From contig NZ_JGVU02000002.1 of assembly GCF_000708755.2 (NCBI RefSeq), forward strand, positions 496,001-560,000: DNA of 64,000 nt, read 5' to 3'. Under the pieces are notes generated by a model, which saw only the letters and a list, made by a program, of their open reading frames with translations, was not told the origin of the DNA and did no database searches. Shown in pieces: positions 54,441 through 62,791 of the stretch. The DNA comes from Metabacillus indicus LMG 22858 (GTDB taxonomy: Bacteria; Bacillota; Bacilli; Bacillales; Bacillaceae). Made by a program: the position numbers and the translations under genes. Every line of letters starts with the position of its first letter. The stretch's first letter is position 1.

Positions 54441-55460
54441 TCAGAAATCTTGAAGAACGATTTTTCCAATTGTCTTTCCGGACTCAATCTTTTTATGGGC
54501 TTTTTTCAGGTTATCAGCATTAATAGGGCTTAATGTTTCGTTCACTGTTGTTTTTAATGCCCCTTCCTCAATCAGTTTGCTGATTCTGTTCAAGAGGACC
54601 TGCTGCTGATCCATATCTTCTGTTTCAAACATCGCTCTTGTGAACATAAACTCCCATACAAATGCAGCACTCTTGTTTTTAAGAAGATTCAAGTCAAGAG
54701 GCTCTTTATTTTCCACAATGGAGCAGACCGTTCCCTGGGGCTTAATGATTTCACTCATTCCTTCCCAGTGCAAGTCTGTATTGTTCAGGCAGAAAATATA
54801 GTCAGGATCAGCGATGCTGAGATCCTCAATCTGCTTTTTCATCGGACGATGGTGATTAATGACAGCATCTGCCCCAAGTTCCTTTACCCACTTCACGGTT
54901 TCATCGCGTGATGCGGTTGCAATGACATGAAGCCCTGCCCATTTGGCCAGCTGAACAGCTATTGAGCCGACACCGCCTGCACCGCCGATAATCAGCACGG
55001 ATTTCTGCTGATTTCTGCTGCGGTCATCCGGATCTATGCCCATTCTGTCAAAAAGGCCTTCATAGGCTGTAATCGCAGTTAAAGGAAGAGCTGCCGCTTC
55101 CGGAAACGAAAGATTAGCGGGCTTTCTGCCAGTTATCCGTTCATCAACAAGCTGAAATTCACTGTAAGATCCCTGCCTCGTAATGCTTCCTGCATAATAC
55201 ACTTCATCTCCGGGTTTAAAATCCGTGCAGTCCGGACCGCATTCGACGACGATTCCGCTCGCATCCCATCCAAGAATTTTAGCCGCTTCTTCTTCCTGCT
55301 CCTTTGGCGCACGGACCTTAGTATCAACCGGGTTAACAGAAATAGCTTTAACCTCCACAAGCAAATCTCTGCCCTGCGGTTTTGGTTTTTCCATTTCCAG
55401 ATCAATCAGGCTTTCCTCATGCTCAATCGGCAAATACTTATACAAACCTACTGCTTTCAT
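54441..55460 (-). CDS. Zinc-type alcohol dehydrogenase-like / quinone oxidoreductase (MDR family)
   Basis: 339 residues from ATG (MKAVGLYKYLPIEHEESL) with AAGGAG 9 bp upstream. GroES-like N-terminal domain with ISVNPVDTKVR and ILGWDASGIVVECG, then a Rossmann domain with VLIIGGAGGVGSIAVQLAKWAG (NADPH-binding). The catalytic zinc cysteine is not apparent, so it belongs to the zinc-independent quinone oxidoreductase branch of MDR despite the usual label. Probably reduces quinones or enones with NADPH. Single gene between a terminator and repeat array 2. Confidence 0.88.
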   Translation of the reverse strand: MKAVGLYKYLPIEHEESLIDLEMEKPKPQGRDLLVEVKAISVNPVDTKVRAPKEQEEEAAKILGWDASGIVVECGPDCTDFKPGDEVYYAGSITRQGSYSEFQLVDERITGRKPANLSFPEAAALPLTAITAYEGLFDRMGIDPDDRSRNQQKSVLIIGGAGGVGSIAVQLAKWAGLHVIATASRDETVKWVKELGADAVINHHRPMKKQIEDLSIADPDYIFCLNNTDLHWEGMSEIIKPQGTVCSIVENKEPLDLNLLKNKSAAFVWEFMFTRAMFETEDMDQQQVLLNRISKLIEEGALKTTVNETLSPINADNLKKAHKKIESGKTIGKIVLQDF

Positions 55461-55546
55461 GCCCCTCACTCCTTCGCATCATTTATGATTAAGTATGCTT
55501 GCCTTGAAAAAAATTATCAAATGATACGGTTTGTGAAGAGTTGTGG

Positions 55547-56195
55547 GATAAGTGCCTTCAGGAACATAAATGTCAGGTTTGATGGTTCTTTTCTTCTTGA
55601 TAAGTGCCATCAAGAAGTAAGATTCCAGTTTTGATGGTTCCTTTCTGCTGGATAAGTGCCACCAATGACACAGATATCAGTTTTGGTGGTTCTAAACTGC
55701 TGGATAAGTGCCACCAAGAACAGAGATTACAGTTTTGATGGTTCCTTTCTGCTGGATAAGTGCCACCAAGAACAGTGATTACAGTTTTGATGGTTCCTTT
55801 CTGCTGGATAAGTGCCACCAAGAACAGTGATTCCAGTTTTGATGGTTCCTTTCTGCTGGATAAGTGCCACCAAGAACAGTGATTCCAGTTTTGATGGTTC
55901 CTTTCTGCTGGATAAGTGCCATCAAGAACAGTGATTCCAGTTTTGATGGTTCTAAACTGCTGGATAAGTGCCACCAATAACGCAGATTTCAGTTTTGGTG
56001 GTTCCTATCTGCGGGATAAGTGCCGCCAATAGCGCATATTACAGTTTTGGCGGTTCTAATCTGCTAGATAAGTGCTATCAAAATAGCAGATTTCGATTTT
56101 GGTGGTACTACACTGCTTGGATAAGTGCCACCAATAACTCAGATTCTAGTTTTAGTGGTTCTTCACTCTTGAATAGTGACATCAACAACACACCA
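55547..56195. repeat. Twelve-unit, 52-bp tandem repeat (array 2)
   Basis: GATAAGTG recurs at 55547, 55599, 55651, 55703, 55755, 55807, 55859, 55911, 55963, 56015 and 56067, each exactly 52 bp apart, then at 56120 and as a decayed copy near 56171. Each unit holds CCACCAA and, 17 bp on, TTGGTGG or TTGATGG. In one unit both arms changed together (CCGCCAA with TTGGCGG). Since 52 is not a multiple of three, frames crossing it are not genes. It fills nearly all of the 770-bp gap between the dehydrogenase start and the next gene's terminator. Confidence 0.9.
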
Positions 56196-56224
56196 AAAAA
56201 CACCCCTCCGCATCGTGAGGGGTG
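56195..56224 (-). terminator. Terminator of the 56232 oxidoreductase gene
   Basis: CACCCCTC/GAGGGGTG with an 8-nt loop followed by six U on the minus strand. Confidence 0.85.
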
Positions 56225-56231
56225 CACCATA

Positions 56232-57317
56232 TTAAGCAAAAACCGGAACCTTAATCTCCACTTCCCGCCCTTGTTCAGAGGAGCGCAGAATGCCGTCGAT
56301 AATCGCCTGGTTAATTAAAATTTCCTCTGCAGGGATCGGGGCAGGACGCTGCTCAATAATTGCTGCTACAAAGTCTCTTACTTTTTCATGGAAAATATCA
56401 ATCTTGTGGTCGATAACCGGGATTGTCGTCTCAGCATGCTGGCCGGCTATATCATGGAACATGGAAATGCTCCCTATTCCGCCGTCCCACACACCGCTCC
56501 ACGGTCCCGTACCTGCAGGCGTAAGTTTGAGTCCAGCATCTTTGCCGAGAAACAGCGTCGGACCGAGTGAATCCATATGCATCGCCCAGGAAATTTTAAA
56601 ATTCAGCACTTTTCCGCCTTCAAGTCTGACCATCGCGACACCAAAATCTTCTACTTCAAATCGATCTGCTTCATGATGATAAAGAGGATTTGTTCCGAAA
56701 TGATTTGATGTGTAGGCTGAAACGGTCAGCGGCTTTGGATAATTCAGTGCATGCAAGGCAAGATCGAGTGAATAGCAGCCGATATCAGCCATGGCTCCTG
56801 CACCGGCAAGATCTTTGTTTATAAAGGTACCTCCAGGCATGCCTCTTCTTCTTCCGCCGCCAGTCTGTATATAGTAGACATCTCCGAGCTGCCCTGATTG
56901 AATGATCTCTTTAATATTTTTCATATTCGGATCATAGCGCGGCTGAAAGCCAACCGATAGCATTTTCCCCGTACGGCGTGCTGTTTCAACCATGTCAATC
57001 GATTGCTGGAGAGTGACTGCTAAAGGTTTTTCCACTAAAACATGTTTGCCGGCAAGCAGCGAATCAATGCTAGTTCGGTGATGTGTGACGTTCGGTGTGC
57101 AGACACTTACACCATCAAGATCAAGCTCCAATAGATCCAGGTGATTGTCAAACGCATGAGCACCTTCAATTCCAAGCATCTGGATAAATTCCTGCGCTTT
57201 TCCGGGAACAACATCAGCCACTGCTGCAATGGTTACATCTTTCATTTGCTGATAAGCTTTTGCGTGCAGGACGGCAATTCCCCCGCTTCCGATTATTCCA
57301 ATTTTAATGGTTGACAT
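56232..57317 (-). CDS. Gfo/Idh/MocA-family dehydrogenase
   Basis: 361 residues. Rossmann motif IGIIGSGGIAVLHAKAY, EKPLAVTLQQSIDMVE with the conserved Lys-Pro, and GAMADIGCYSLDLALHALNYP holding the conserved Asp and a Tyr in place of the usual His. An NAD(P)-dependent sugar dehydrogenase or reductase. It overlaps the TIM-barrel isomerase gene by 14 bp and is last in the sugar operon. Confidence 0.9.
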   Translation of the reverse strand: MSTIKIGIIGSGGIAVLHAKAYQQMKDVTIAAVADVVPGKAQEFIQMLGIEGAHAFDNHLDLLELDLDGVSVCTPNVTHHRTSIDSLLAGKHVLVEKPLAVTLQQSIDMVETARRTGKMLSVGFQPRYDPNMKNIKEIIQSGQLGDVYYIQTGGGRRRGMPGGTFINKDLAGAGAMADIGCYSLDLALHALNYPKPLTVSAYTSNHFGTNPLYHHEADRFEVEDFGVAMVRLEGGKVLNFKISWAMHMDSLGPTLFLGKDAGLKLTPAGTGPWSGVWDGGIGSISMFHDIAGQHAETTIPVIDHKIDIFHEKVRDFVAAIIEQRPAPIPAEEILINQAIIDGILRSSEQGREVEIKVPVFA

Positions 57318-58221
57318 TAGCGATTCCCCCCGTTTTTTCTTCTTGAAAAATTGTTTTTAAATAGTCTATGGCTGTTTTGATTCCCTCTTGTTCTTTTGCG
57401 AGCGACCCCCAGTAGTTGTGATCCTCGAGCTCTATGCTGATAGGACCCGTGTATCCAAGCTGTTCAAGTTTGGCAGCTGTTTTTTTCCAGTCAACTTCCC
57501 CTTCGCCTGGAATTGTGTATCGCCATGGCCCTTCTGAAAAATCATATTTAGCGCCAAAAACGGAAGGCAAGTGGCCGGAATCGTATTGCTCCTGCTGGAG
57601 AAGCAATGTATCTTTTCCATGACAGTAAAGCACCTTCGAGCCGAACTCTTCCAGGAACTTCAGAGGGTCAATTCCGAGCCTGACCAAATGCGAAGGGTCA
57701 TAATTAATGCCGAAATGGTTTGAAGGAATTTCCTTAAACATATATCTGAGAACCTCAGGAGTTGCTCCAAGTGTCGGGAAAAGCGGTGCAGGTCCAGGCC
57801 ATCCTTCAAGCGCGATGTATAAATCGTGTTCCTCCGCGAGCCTTACGACTTCAGGAAATGTCTGTTTCCAAATCTCAAGCGAGCGGCTGACAGGCTGGAG
57901 ACTGTCTTCAGGGACTAGACACATAAATATGACTTTTCCGCCTAATGTCGAGATTTCCTGAAATTGATTCTTCAAGGCAATTACAGCTTGAGCGCGTTTT
58001 TCTTCATCTTCACTGAGCAAGGCTGTACCGCCTACTGCTCCTCTTCCGTCAATGGAACCTGCTTCGATACCATTATCGGACAGAATGGTTTGAACATCTT
58101 CATCTAAATAAGGCAGATCAAGAACGCCGATTCCGTTTTCTTTTGCCCATTTCACTGTGTACTCCAGTCCTTTTGTCCCGAAATGCGGAGGAATTCTCAT
58201 GCCGATTTTATTCTTCATCAT
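57304..58221 (-). CDS. Sugar phosphate isomerase/epimerase-like TIM-barrel protein
   Basis: 305 residues of the xylose isomerase-like TIM-barrel family. Metal-site segments are IALEGWPGPAPLFP (Glu), FGINYDPSHLVRLGIDP (Asp, His), VLYCHGKDTLL (His) and ISIELEDHNYWG (Glu). Such proteins act as isomerases, dehydratases or, beside Gfo/Idh partners, as enzymes on 3-keto sugars. Overlaps the following dehydrogenase gene, indicating joint action. GTGAAG ribosome site just upstream. Confidence 0.9.
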   Translation of the reverse strand: MMKNKIGMRIPPHFGTKGLEYTVKWAKENGIGVLDLPYLDEDVQTILSDNGIEAGSIDGRGAVGGTALLSEDEEKRAQAVIALKNQFQEISTLGGKVIFMCLVPEDSLQPVSRSLEIWKQTFPEVVRLAEEHDLYIALEGWPGPAPLFPTLGATPEVLRYMFKEIPSNHFGINYDPSHLVRLGIDPLKFLEEFGSKVLYCHGKDTLLLQQEQYDSGHLPSVFGAKYDFSEGPWRYTIPGEGEVDWKKTAAKLEQLGYTGPISIELEDHNYWGSLAKEQEGIKTAIDYLKTIFQEEKTGGIANVNH

Positions 58222-58248
58222 ACTTCACCATCCCTTTATATTTGTGTT

Positions 58249-59076
58249 TTATCCTTTAATTCCGCTGAAGGTAATTCCTTTAATAAACGTTTTTTGCAGG
58301 AAGAAAAACAGCAGGATAATCGGCAGCGTCATGAGTGTCGATACAGCCATCATCAATCCCCACTCTGTTCCCCGCTGGCTTTGGAATTGCTGCAGACCAA
58401 GCGACAGGGTATAGGAAGCTTCATCTGTCAAATACAGAAGCGGACCGAGGAAATCTGTCCAGCTGCCCATGAACTGAAACAATCCGACTGCGAGAACCGC
58501 AGGTTTTGCAAGAGGCAGCATAATCTGCCAGTAGATTCTGAACTCGCCTGCTCCGTCAATTCTTGCTGCGTCCATAAGCGTATCAGGAAGACCGAGAAAG
58601 AACTGCCTGAGGAGGAATATGTAAAAAGGTACCCCGAAAAAGACCGGAACGATTAAAGGAAGCGGGCTCCCCACCCATCCAAGCTTTTCAAATAGGATAA
58701 ACAATGGGATCATAGTCACCTGACCCGGAATCATCATCACCGCAATCGTGATAATAAACAGCACATTGCTGCCTTTAAACTTAAGCTTTGCAAATCCATA
58801 AGCAACAAGCGGACACGTAATCACTGCCCCGATCGTGCTGAACACTGTGATGACCACCGTATTTTTCAAATAAGTAAAAAACGGAATATATTTAATTGCA
58901 TCCGCATAGTTGCTCCATTTAAGCGGTGATGGCAGCCATTCAGGAGGGAACGTGAAAATCTGCGTCTGATCTTTGAGAGAGGTCGACAGCATCCAGATGA
59001 ACGGCACCAGGAAAAAGACAGACATGATAATCAGCACGGTATGCGCAAAAATACTTTTTGACGTTTTTTTCTTCAT
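58249..59076 (-). CDS. Sugar ABC transporter permease (MalG-like)
   Basis: 275 residues with six membrane helices and the EAA motif DAARIDGAGEFRIYWQIMLPLAKPA. Typical CUT1-family inner subunit, with the N-terminal positive stretch MKKKTSKSIF and KDQTQIFTFPPEWLPSPLKW. It pairs with the permease encoded 12 bp upstream to import a mono- or oligosaccharide. Confidence 0.93.
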   Translation of the reverse strand: MKKKTSKSIFAHTVLIIMSVFFLVPFIWMLSTSLKDQTQIFTFPPEWLPSPLKWSNYADAIKYIPFFTYLKNTVVITVFSTIGAVITCPLVAYGFAKLKFKGSNVLFIITIAVMMIPGQVTMIPLFILFEKLGWVGSPLPLIVPVFFGVPFYIFLLRQFFLGLPDTLMDAARIDGAGEFRIYWQIMLPLAKPAVLAVGLFQFMGSWTDFLGPLLYLTDEASYTLSLGLQQFQSQRGTEWGLMMAVSTLMTLPIILLFFFLQKTFIKGITFSGIKG

Positions 59077-59088
59077 TTCATTCCCTCC

Positions 59089-60033
59089 TTATTTGCCCTG
59101 ATAGTGAACCCAGCGTTTTGAGGTGGAAAAAATAACAGCTGTCAGAAGCATGATGATGGCAAACAAGATCCATGCCATGGCAGATGCATAGCCCATTTTG
59201 AAAAATTTAAACCCGTTGTCATAGAGATACATCACATAGAAGGTCAGCGAATTTGCAGGAGTTCCCTGCCCCCCGGTAAGAGCGTAAGGCAAAGCAAATT
59301 GCTGGAACGCACCGATGACACCCATCACAAGGTTAAAAAAGATAACAGGAGTCAAAAGCGGAAGCGTAATATGCACCGTTTTTTGAAACCAGTTTGCCCC
59401 GTCCACTTCTGCAGCATCATAATAGTCTTCTGAAATATCTGTCAGCCCTGCAAGATAAATGACGACCGCCTGACCAATGCCCCACAAGGACATGATCACG
59501 ATGGAAGGTTTTGACCACGTTTCGCTTCCAAGCCATGCGGGGCCTTGAATGCCAAAAAGGTCAAGCATTCCGTTGACAAGTCCAAACTGCGGATTAAGCA
59601 GCCACATCCACAGAACAGCAAGCGCTACTTGAGGCACTAGAGTCGGGAGGAAAAAAATCGTTCTGTATACGGTCATGCCTCTGATCTTCAAATTCAGAAC
59701 CATGGCAAGACAGACCCCGAAAATAATGCTTAACGGTACATATAAAGCGGCGAAATAAATCGTATTGGCTACAGATTTCCAAAATAAATCATCATTCATC
59801 AAATCCCTGTAATTCTGAAGGCCGACGAACTCGCCGGGCTGAAGAATGCTGTAAGTCGTAAAACTGAAATAGATGGAAGACAGTAAAGGAAAAGCGTAAA
59901 AAATAATAAGACCAAAAAGCCACGGGGTGACAAAGAGCCAGCCGTACAAGGATGTTTTGTTTCTCCATTTTTTCTTTTTTACAGCTGCTGCCTTATTAGC
60001 GGTAACCGATGTGCTCAGTTCGGGCTGCTGCAT
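59089..60033 (-). CDS. Sugar ABC transporter permease (MalF/UgpA-like)
   Basis: 314 residues with six membrane helices after a basic N-terminus. EAA motif YDAAEVDGANWFQKTVHITLPLL. CUT1 family. Second permease of the importer. No ATP-binding subunit is encoded in this cluster, as is usual in Bacillus where a shared ATPase (MsmX type) serves several sugar importers. Confidence 0.93.
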   Translation of the reverse strand: MQQPELSTSVTANKAAAVKKKKWRNKTSLYGWLFVTPWLFGLIIFYAFPLLSSIYFSFTTYSILQPGEFVGLQNYRDLMNDDLFWKSVANTIYFAALYVPLSIIFGVCLAMVLNLKIRGMTVYRTIFFLPTLVPQVALAVLWMWLLNPQFGLVNGMLDLFGIQGPAWLGSETWSKPSIVIMSLWGIGQAVVIYLAGLTDISEDYYDAAEVDGANWFQKTVHITLPLLTPVIFFNLVMGVIGAFQQFALPYALTGGQGTPANSLTFYVMYLYDNGFKFFKMGYASAMAWILFAIIMLLTAVIFSTSKRWVHYQGK

Positions 60034-60055
60034 TCTTACTTCCCTCCTTAGCGGA

Positions 60056-60081
60056 GGGGATTCTTTTGAGCAAGAATCCCC
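60056..60081 (-). other. Intercistronic hairpin after the binding-protein gene
   Basis: GGGGATTCTT/AAGAATCCCC perfect 10-bp stem with no U-run, between the binding-protein stop and the permease ribosome site. Likely stabilises the upstream transcript so that more binding protein than permease is made. Confidence 0.6.
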
Positions 60082-60089
60082 CAGGCCAA

Positions 60090-61373
60090 TTATTTTAATG
60101 CTTTCTCCACTTTCTCATTTACTTTTTCAAGAAGTTCATCAGGCTCTCCATTTCCCCGTGTCGCATTTTCCACGGCACTGGCTAATTCATTCCAGTAAAG
60201 AGTTCCCTGCGTCATGACCGGTCTGTGATTGCTTGATGGCAGGATTTCAACAAACTCATTTAGAATCGGGTCATCTTTATAGCCTAATTCTTCATTGACA
60301 GAATCTTTAATTGAGAAATCTTTGGCAATGCCGCTGAAGATTTTCTGCCCCTCTTCTCCGCTGAAAAACTTTAGGAATTCCCATGCTGCTTCTTTCTCTT
60401 TTGCTCCTTTCGGAATGACGACCGACCAGCCTCCTGACCAAGTCGAGAAGTTATCGCCTGTCGGAGTTGGTATCGGGAATACGCCGTATTCAAGATCAGG
60501 CTTGAATTTGTTAATAGCCGAAACTGTCCATGGTCCGCTGATTTTCATGCTGATCTGCTCTGTCAGGAACGGATCCATCGCGCCTGTCCCCTGTGAATTC
60601 GTAAAAGCAGTAATGTCTTCAATGTTGTATTTTTTTGCATAATCGGCAATCCATTGAAGCGCTTCAACATTTTTTGGATCGTCAGCTGTTACTTCTTTTG
60701 TTTCAGGATTGTAGAAATCTCCCCCGAAAGCCCAGCCCCATCCATAGAACCAGCCTTGATCAAGCCATGGAATGAAACCGATTTGGGAAAAGCGTTTTCC
60801 ATCTTTAATCGTCAGTTTTTCAGCTGCATCTTCGAGTTCCGCAATTGTTTTTGGAGGATTATCCGGATCAAGCCCGGCTTTTTCAAAATGTTTTTTGTTG
60901 TAGTAGACAAGCCTTGAATCTGTAGTCGTCGGCAGTCCGTAAAGTTTATTTTCATATGACGCTTCTTCCCATGCAAAAGGGTAGAACTGGTCTTTTGTAA
61001 TCTTATCTTTTTCAGCAAGATCACTTAAATCTTCAAGTGAACCCTGTGCGGCCCACGAAGCAATTTCAAAGCGGTCAAAATAAGCAACATCCGGGGGATT
61101 TCCACCTGCAATAGATGACAGGAGCTTCTCATTAGATCCTTCACCCTGGTTGGCAATGTAAACGGACTTGACTTTAATATCCGGATGTTTTTTTTCAAAT
61201 GCTTTTACAACCTCATTTACAGCATCACCTGTAATATCTGTCATCGGATGCCAAAATGTGATTGTCGTTTTTCCGTCTTCGCTTTTACTCGAAGATGATT
61301 CAGAGCTGCATCCTGCTGCGACAAGCAAAAAACAAATCATTACTGCTGTAAGTAAACTTTTTACACACTTCAT
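60090..61373 (-). CDS. Sugar ABC transporter substrate-binding lipoprotein
   Basis: 427 residues from ATG (MKCVKSLLTAVMIC) behind GGGGGAG. Lipoprotein signal with Cys22 in LVAAGC, then a Ser-rich linker. The family-1 extracellular solute-binding fold follows (ITFWHPMTDITGDAVNEVV, NPPDVAYFDRFEIASW, TFAWGAFGGDFYNP-like aromatic site WFYGWGWAFGGDF). It captures the sugar outside and hands it to the two permeases. First gene of the operon; a cre site lies 61 bp upstream. Confidence 0.94.
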   Translation of the reverse strand: MKCVKSLLTAVMICFLLVAAGCSSESSSSKSEDGKTTITFWHPMTDITGDAVNEVVKAFEKKHPDIKVKSVYIANQGEGSNEKLLSSIAGGNPPDVAYFDRFEIASWAAQGSLEDLSDLAEKDKITKDQFYPFAWEEASYENKLYGLPTTTDSRLVYYNKKHFEKAGLDPDNPPKTIAELEDAAEKLTIKDGKRFSQIGFIPWLDQGWFYGWGWAFGGDFYNPETKEVTADDPKNVEALQWIADYAKKYNIEDITAFTNSQGTGAMDPFLTEQISMKISGPWTVSAINKFKPDLEYGVFPIPTPTGDNFSTWSGGWSVVIPKGAKEKEAAWEFLKFFSGEEGQKIFSGIAKDFSIKDSVNEELGYKDDPILNEFVEILPSSNHRPVMTQGTLYWNELASAVENATRGNGEPDELLEKVNEKVEKALK

Positions 61374-61433
61374 CAAAACTCCCCCTGTTTTAAATGAATG
61401 GAAAACGGTGAACATAACCTCCCTCCAAAGTTA

Positions 61434-61447
61434 TAAAAGCGCTTACA
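61434..61447. promoter_or_regulatory. cre site upstream of the sugar operon
   Basis: Minus strand TGTAAGCGCTTTTA matches the CcpA consensus TGWAANCGNTNWCA at all but one position. Confidence 0.65.
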
Positions 61448-61480
61448 AATAACATAATGACTTGTCATGTTGATATGTTT

Positions 61481-61493
61481 TATAGTTAATATA
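61481..61493. promoter_or_regulatory. Shared motif TATAGTTRATATA, copy 1
   Basis: TATAGTTAATATA about 110 bp before the binding-protein gene; the same 13-mer with one change occurs at 63961 upstream of the other dehydrogenase. Possible site for the local regulator. Confidence 0.4.
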
Positions 61494-61543
61494 TTAATTG
61501 GTTAAGATTTTATAAGTCAACCTATTTTTTCTGAATTTTTAAA

Positions 61544-61575
61544 AATAAAAAAATAGGCCTGCATATTCAGGCCTA
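61544..61575 (-). terminator. Terminator of the AraR-like regulator gene
   Basis: TAGGCCTG/CAGGCCTA stem overlapping the stop codon, followed by a long U-run on the minus strand. Confidence 0.9.
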
Positions 61576-62715
61576 GTACATATCGCGGTGCATAGTTTTT
61601 TCTGTTTCCCCTTCAACGATCTTATGAGGGACAAAGACATGCTGAACAGCAAACTTGTGATCAGACATCTTTTCCATCAGAAGATTTACCGCATTACGGG
61701 AAATTGTCCACTCATCCTGCTTAATATGAGTGAAATGAATTCGGCCGTTGCCGGGAGAATCAAAGCAGACGACTGAAATATCTTCAGGGACTTTCCTGCC
61801 TGATGCACGAAGTCTTTCAACCGCGAGTTCTGCGATCGAATGCTCGCACGCAGCCACCGCTGTAAGATTTTTATGCTTTGCAAAATAAGAATCAAGTTTC
61901 TGAATGTCTTCCTTAAAAATGTCAGGATTGCCTGCGCTGTGAATAGGCATGCTGTTTTTTATTTCAGTCAGAATATACTCTCTGTTAAGCTTGACTCCGA
62001 ACTCAGAATGCGCAAGCTGAAATCCCATGATGCGTTCTTCAATGGCTGTCGTGCCATCAGGCGGCGGAGACAAAAAGCCGATTTCTTTATGGCCGAGATC
62101 AAAGAGATGTGCAGTGAGCTCCCCTGCTGCTTTTTGATGGTCCGTGCAGACAAATGAGGCGGGTATCCCTTTAATAAAGCGGTCAATGAGAACAACGGGA
62201 AAATTCCTTGAAACAAGCTCAAGCAATTTGTTGTTCACATGCTCTCCATGAACAGGAAAAACGATCAGGCCCTCTGCCCCGATGTCAAGAAATTCATTCA
62301 CGGCACGTTCTTCTATTTCTTTTTTCCCGTAGCTCATTTTGAACAAAACCGTAAAACCATAGTCACTGCAATGTTTTTCAATCCCTTTTACAAGATTCAT
62401 TCCGTAGCTTTCATCAAAGCCCGGGAGAATAAAACCGATCAATTTGCGGGCCTGACTTCTGCGTTCGGCATGAGGTGCAGCATCCGTCCCCGTGTGGGCA
62501 TTCGTAACAAATGAACCCTTCCCTTGAATTCTTTCAATATAATGTTCTTCTGATAAGAGATCGAGTGCTTTTTTTGAAGTAATTCTGCTCACTTCAAATT
62601 GCTCTGCCAATTCTTTCTCAGAGGGAACTTTTTCACCATGTTTAAGGGTGCCGCTTTTTATTTGATTCAATAGAGATTGATACACCTTCAGATAAAGAGG
62701 GTTAAAAGTTGTCAT
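61573..62715 (-). CDS. GntR/LacI chimeric regulator (AraR-like)
   Basis: 380 residues behind AAAGGTGAAG. N-terminal GntR winged helix (about 5-75: VYQSLLNQIKSGTLKHGEKVPSEKELAEQFEVSRITSKKAL) fused to a LacI/periplasmic-binding-type effector domain (about 90-375: LIGFILPGFDESYGMNLVKGIEKH, ISVVCFDSPGNGRIHFTHIKQD). This is the AraR architecture of B. subtilis. A perfect 23-bp palindrome lies 18 bp before its start, indicating autorepression. It likely represses the flanking sugar genes until the sugar binds. Confidence 0.92.
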   Translation of the reverse strand: MTTFNPLYLKVYQSLLNQIKSGTLKHGEKVPSEKELAEQFEVSRITSKKALDLLSEEHYIERIQGKGSFVTNAHTGTDAAPHAERRSQARKLIGFILPGFDESYGMNLVKGIEKHCSDYGFTVLFKMSYGKKEIEERAVNEFLDIGAEGLIVFPVHGEHVNNKLLELVSRNFPVVLIDRFIKGIPASFVCTDHQKAAGELTAHLFDLGHKEIGFLSPPPDGTTAIEERIMGFQLAHSEFGVKLNREYILTEIKNSMPIHSAGNPDIFKEDIQKLDSYFAKHKNLTAVAACEHSIAELAVERLRASGRKVPEDISVVCFDSPGNGRIHFTHIKQDEWTISRNAVNLLMEKMSDHKFAVQHVFVPHKIVEGETEKTMHRDMY

Positions 62716-62732
62716 ATCTTCACCTTTCTATG

Positions 62733-62755
62733 GTTGTTATATTCAATATAACAAC
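62733..62755. promoter_or_regulatory. Perfect 23-bp palindromic operator
   Basis: GTTGTTATATT, one central base, AATATAACAAC: 11-bp arms without mismatch, between the upstream gene's stop and the regulator's ribosome site. Confidence 0.75.
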
Positions 62756-62791
62756 TTTCTTCGGGTAAGAAAAGAAATTTTTACCGAAAGA

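Noticed and set aside
55573-55977. 134-codon minus-strand frame across array 2
   Set aside because: It is produced by the 52-bp repeat read in rotating frames, with no ribosome site and no conserved domain.
55547-56195. CRISPR array
   Set aside because: The whole 52-bp unit repeats; there are no constant repeats separated by unique spacers and no cas genes.
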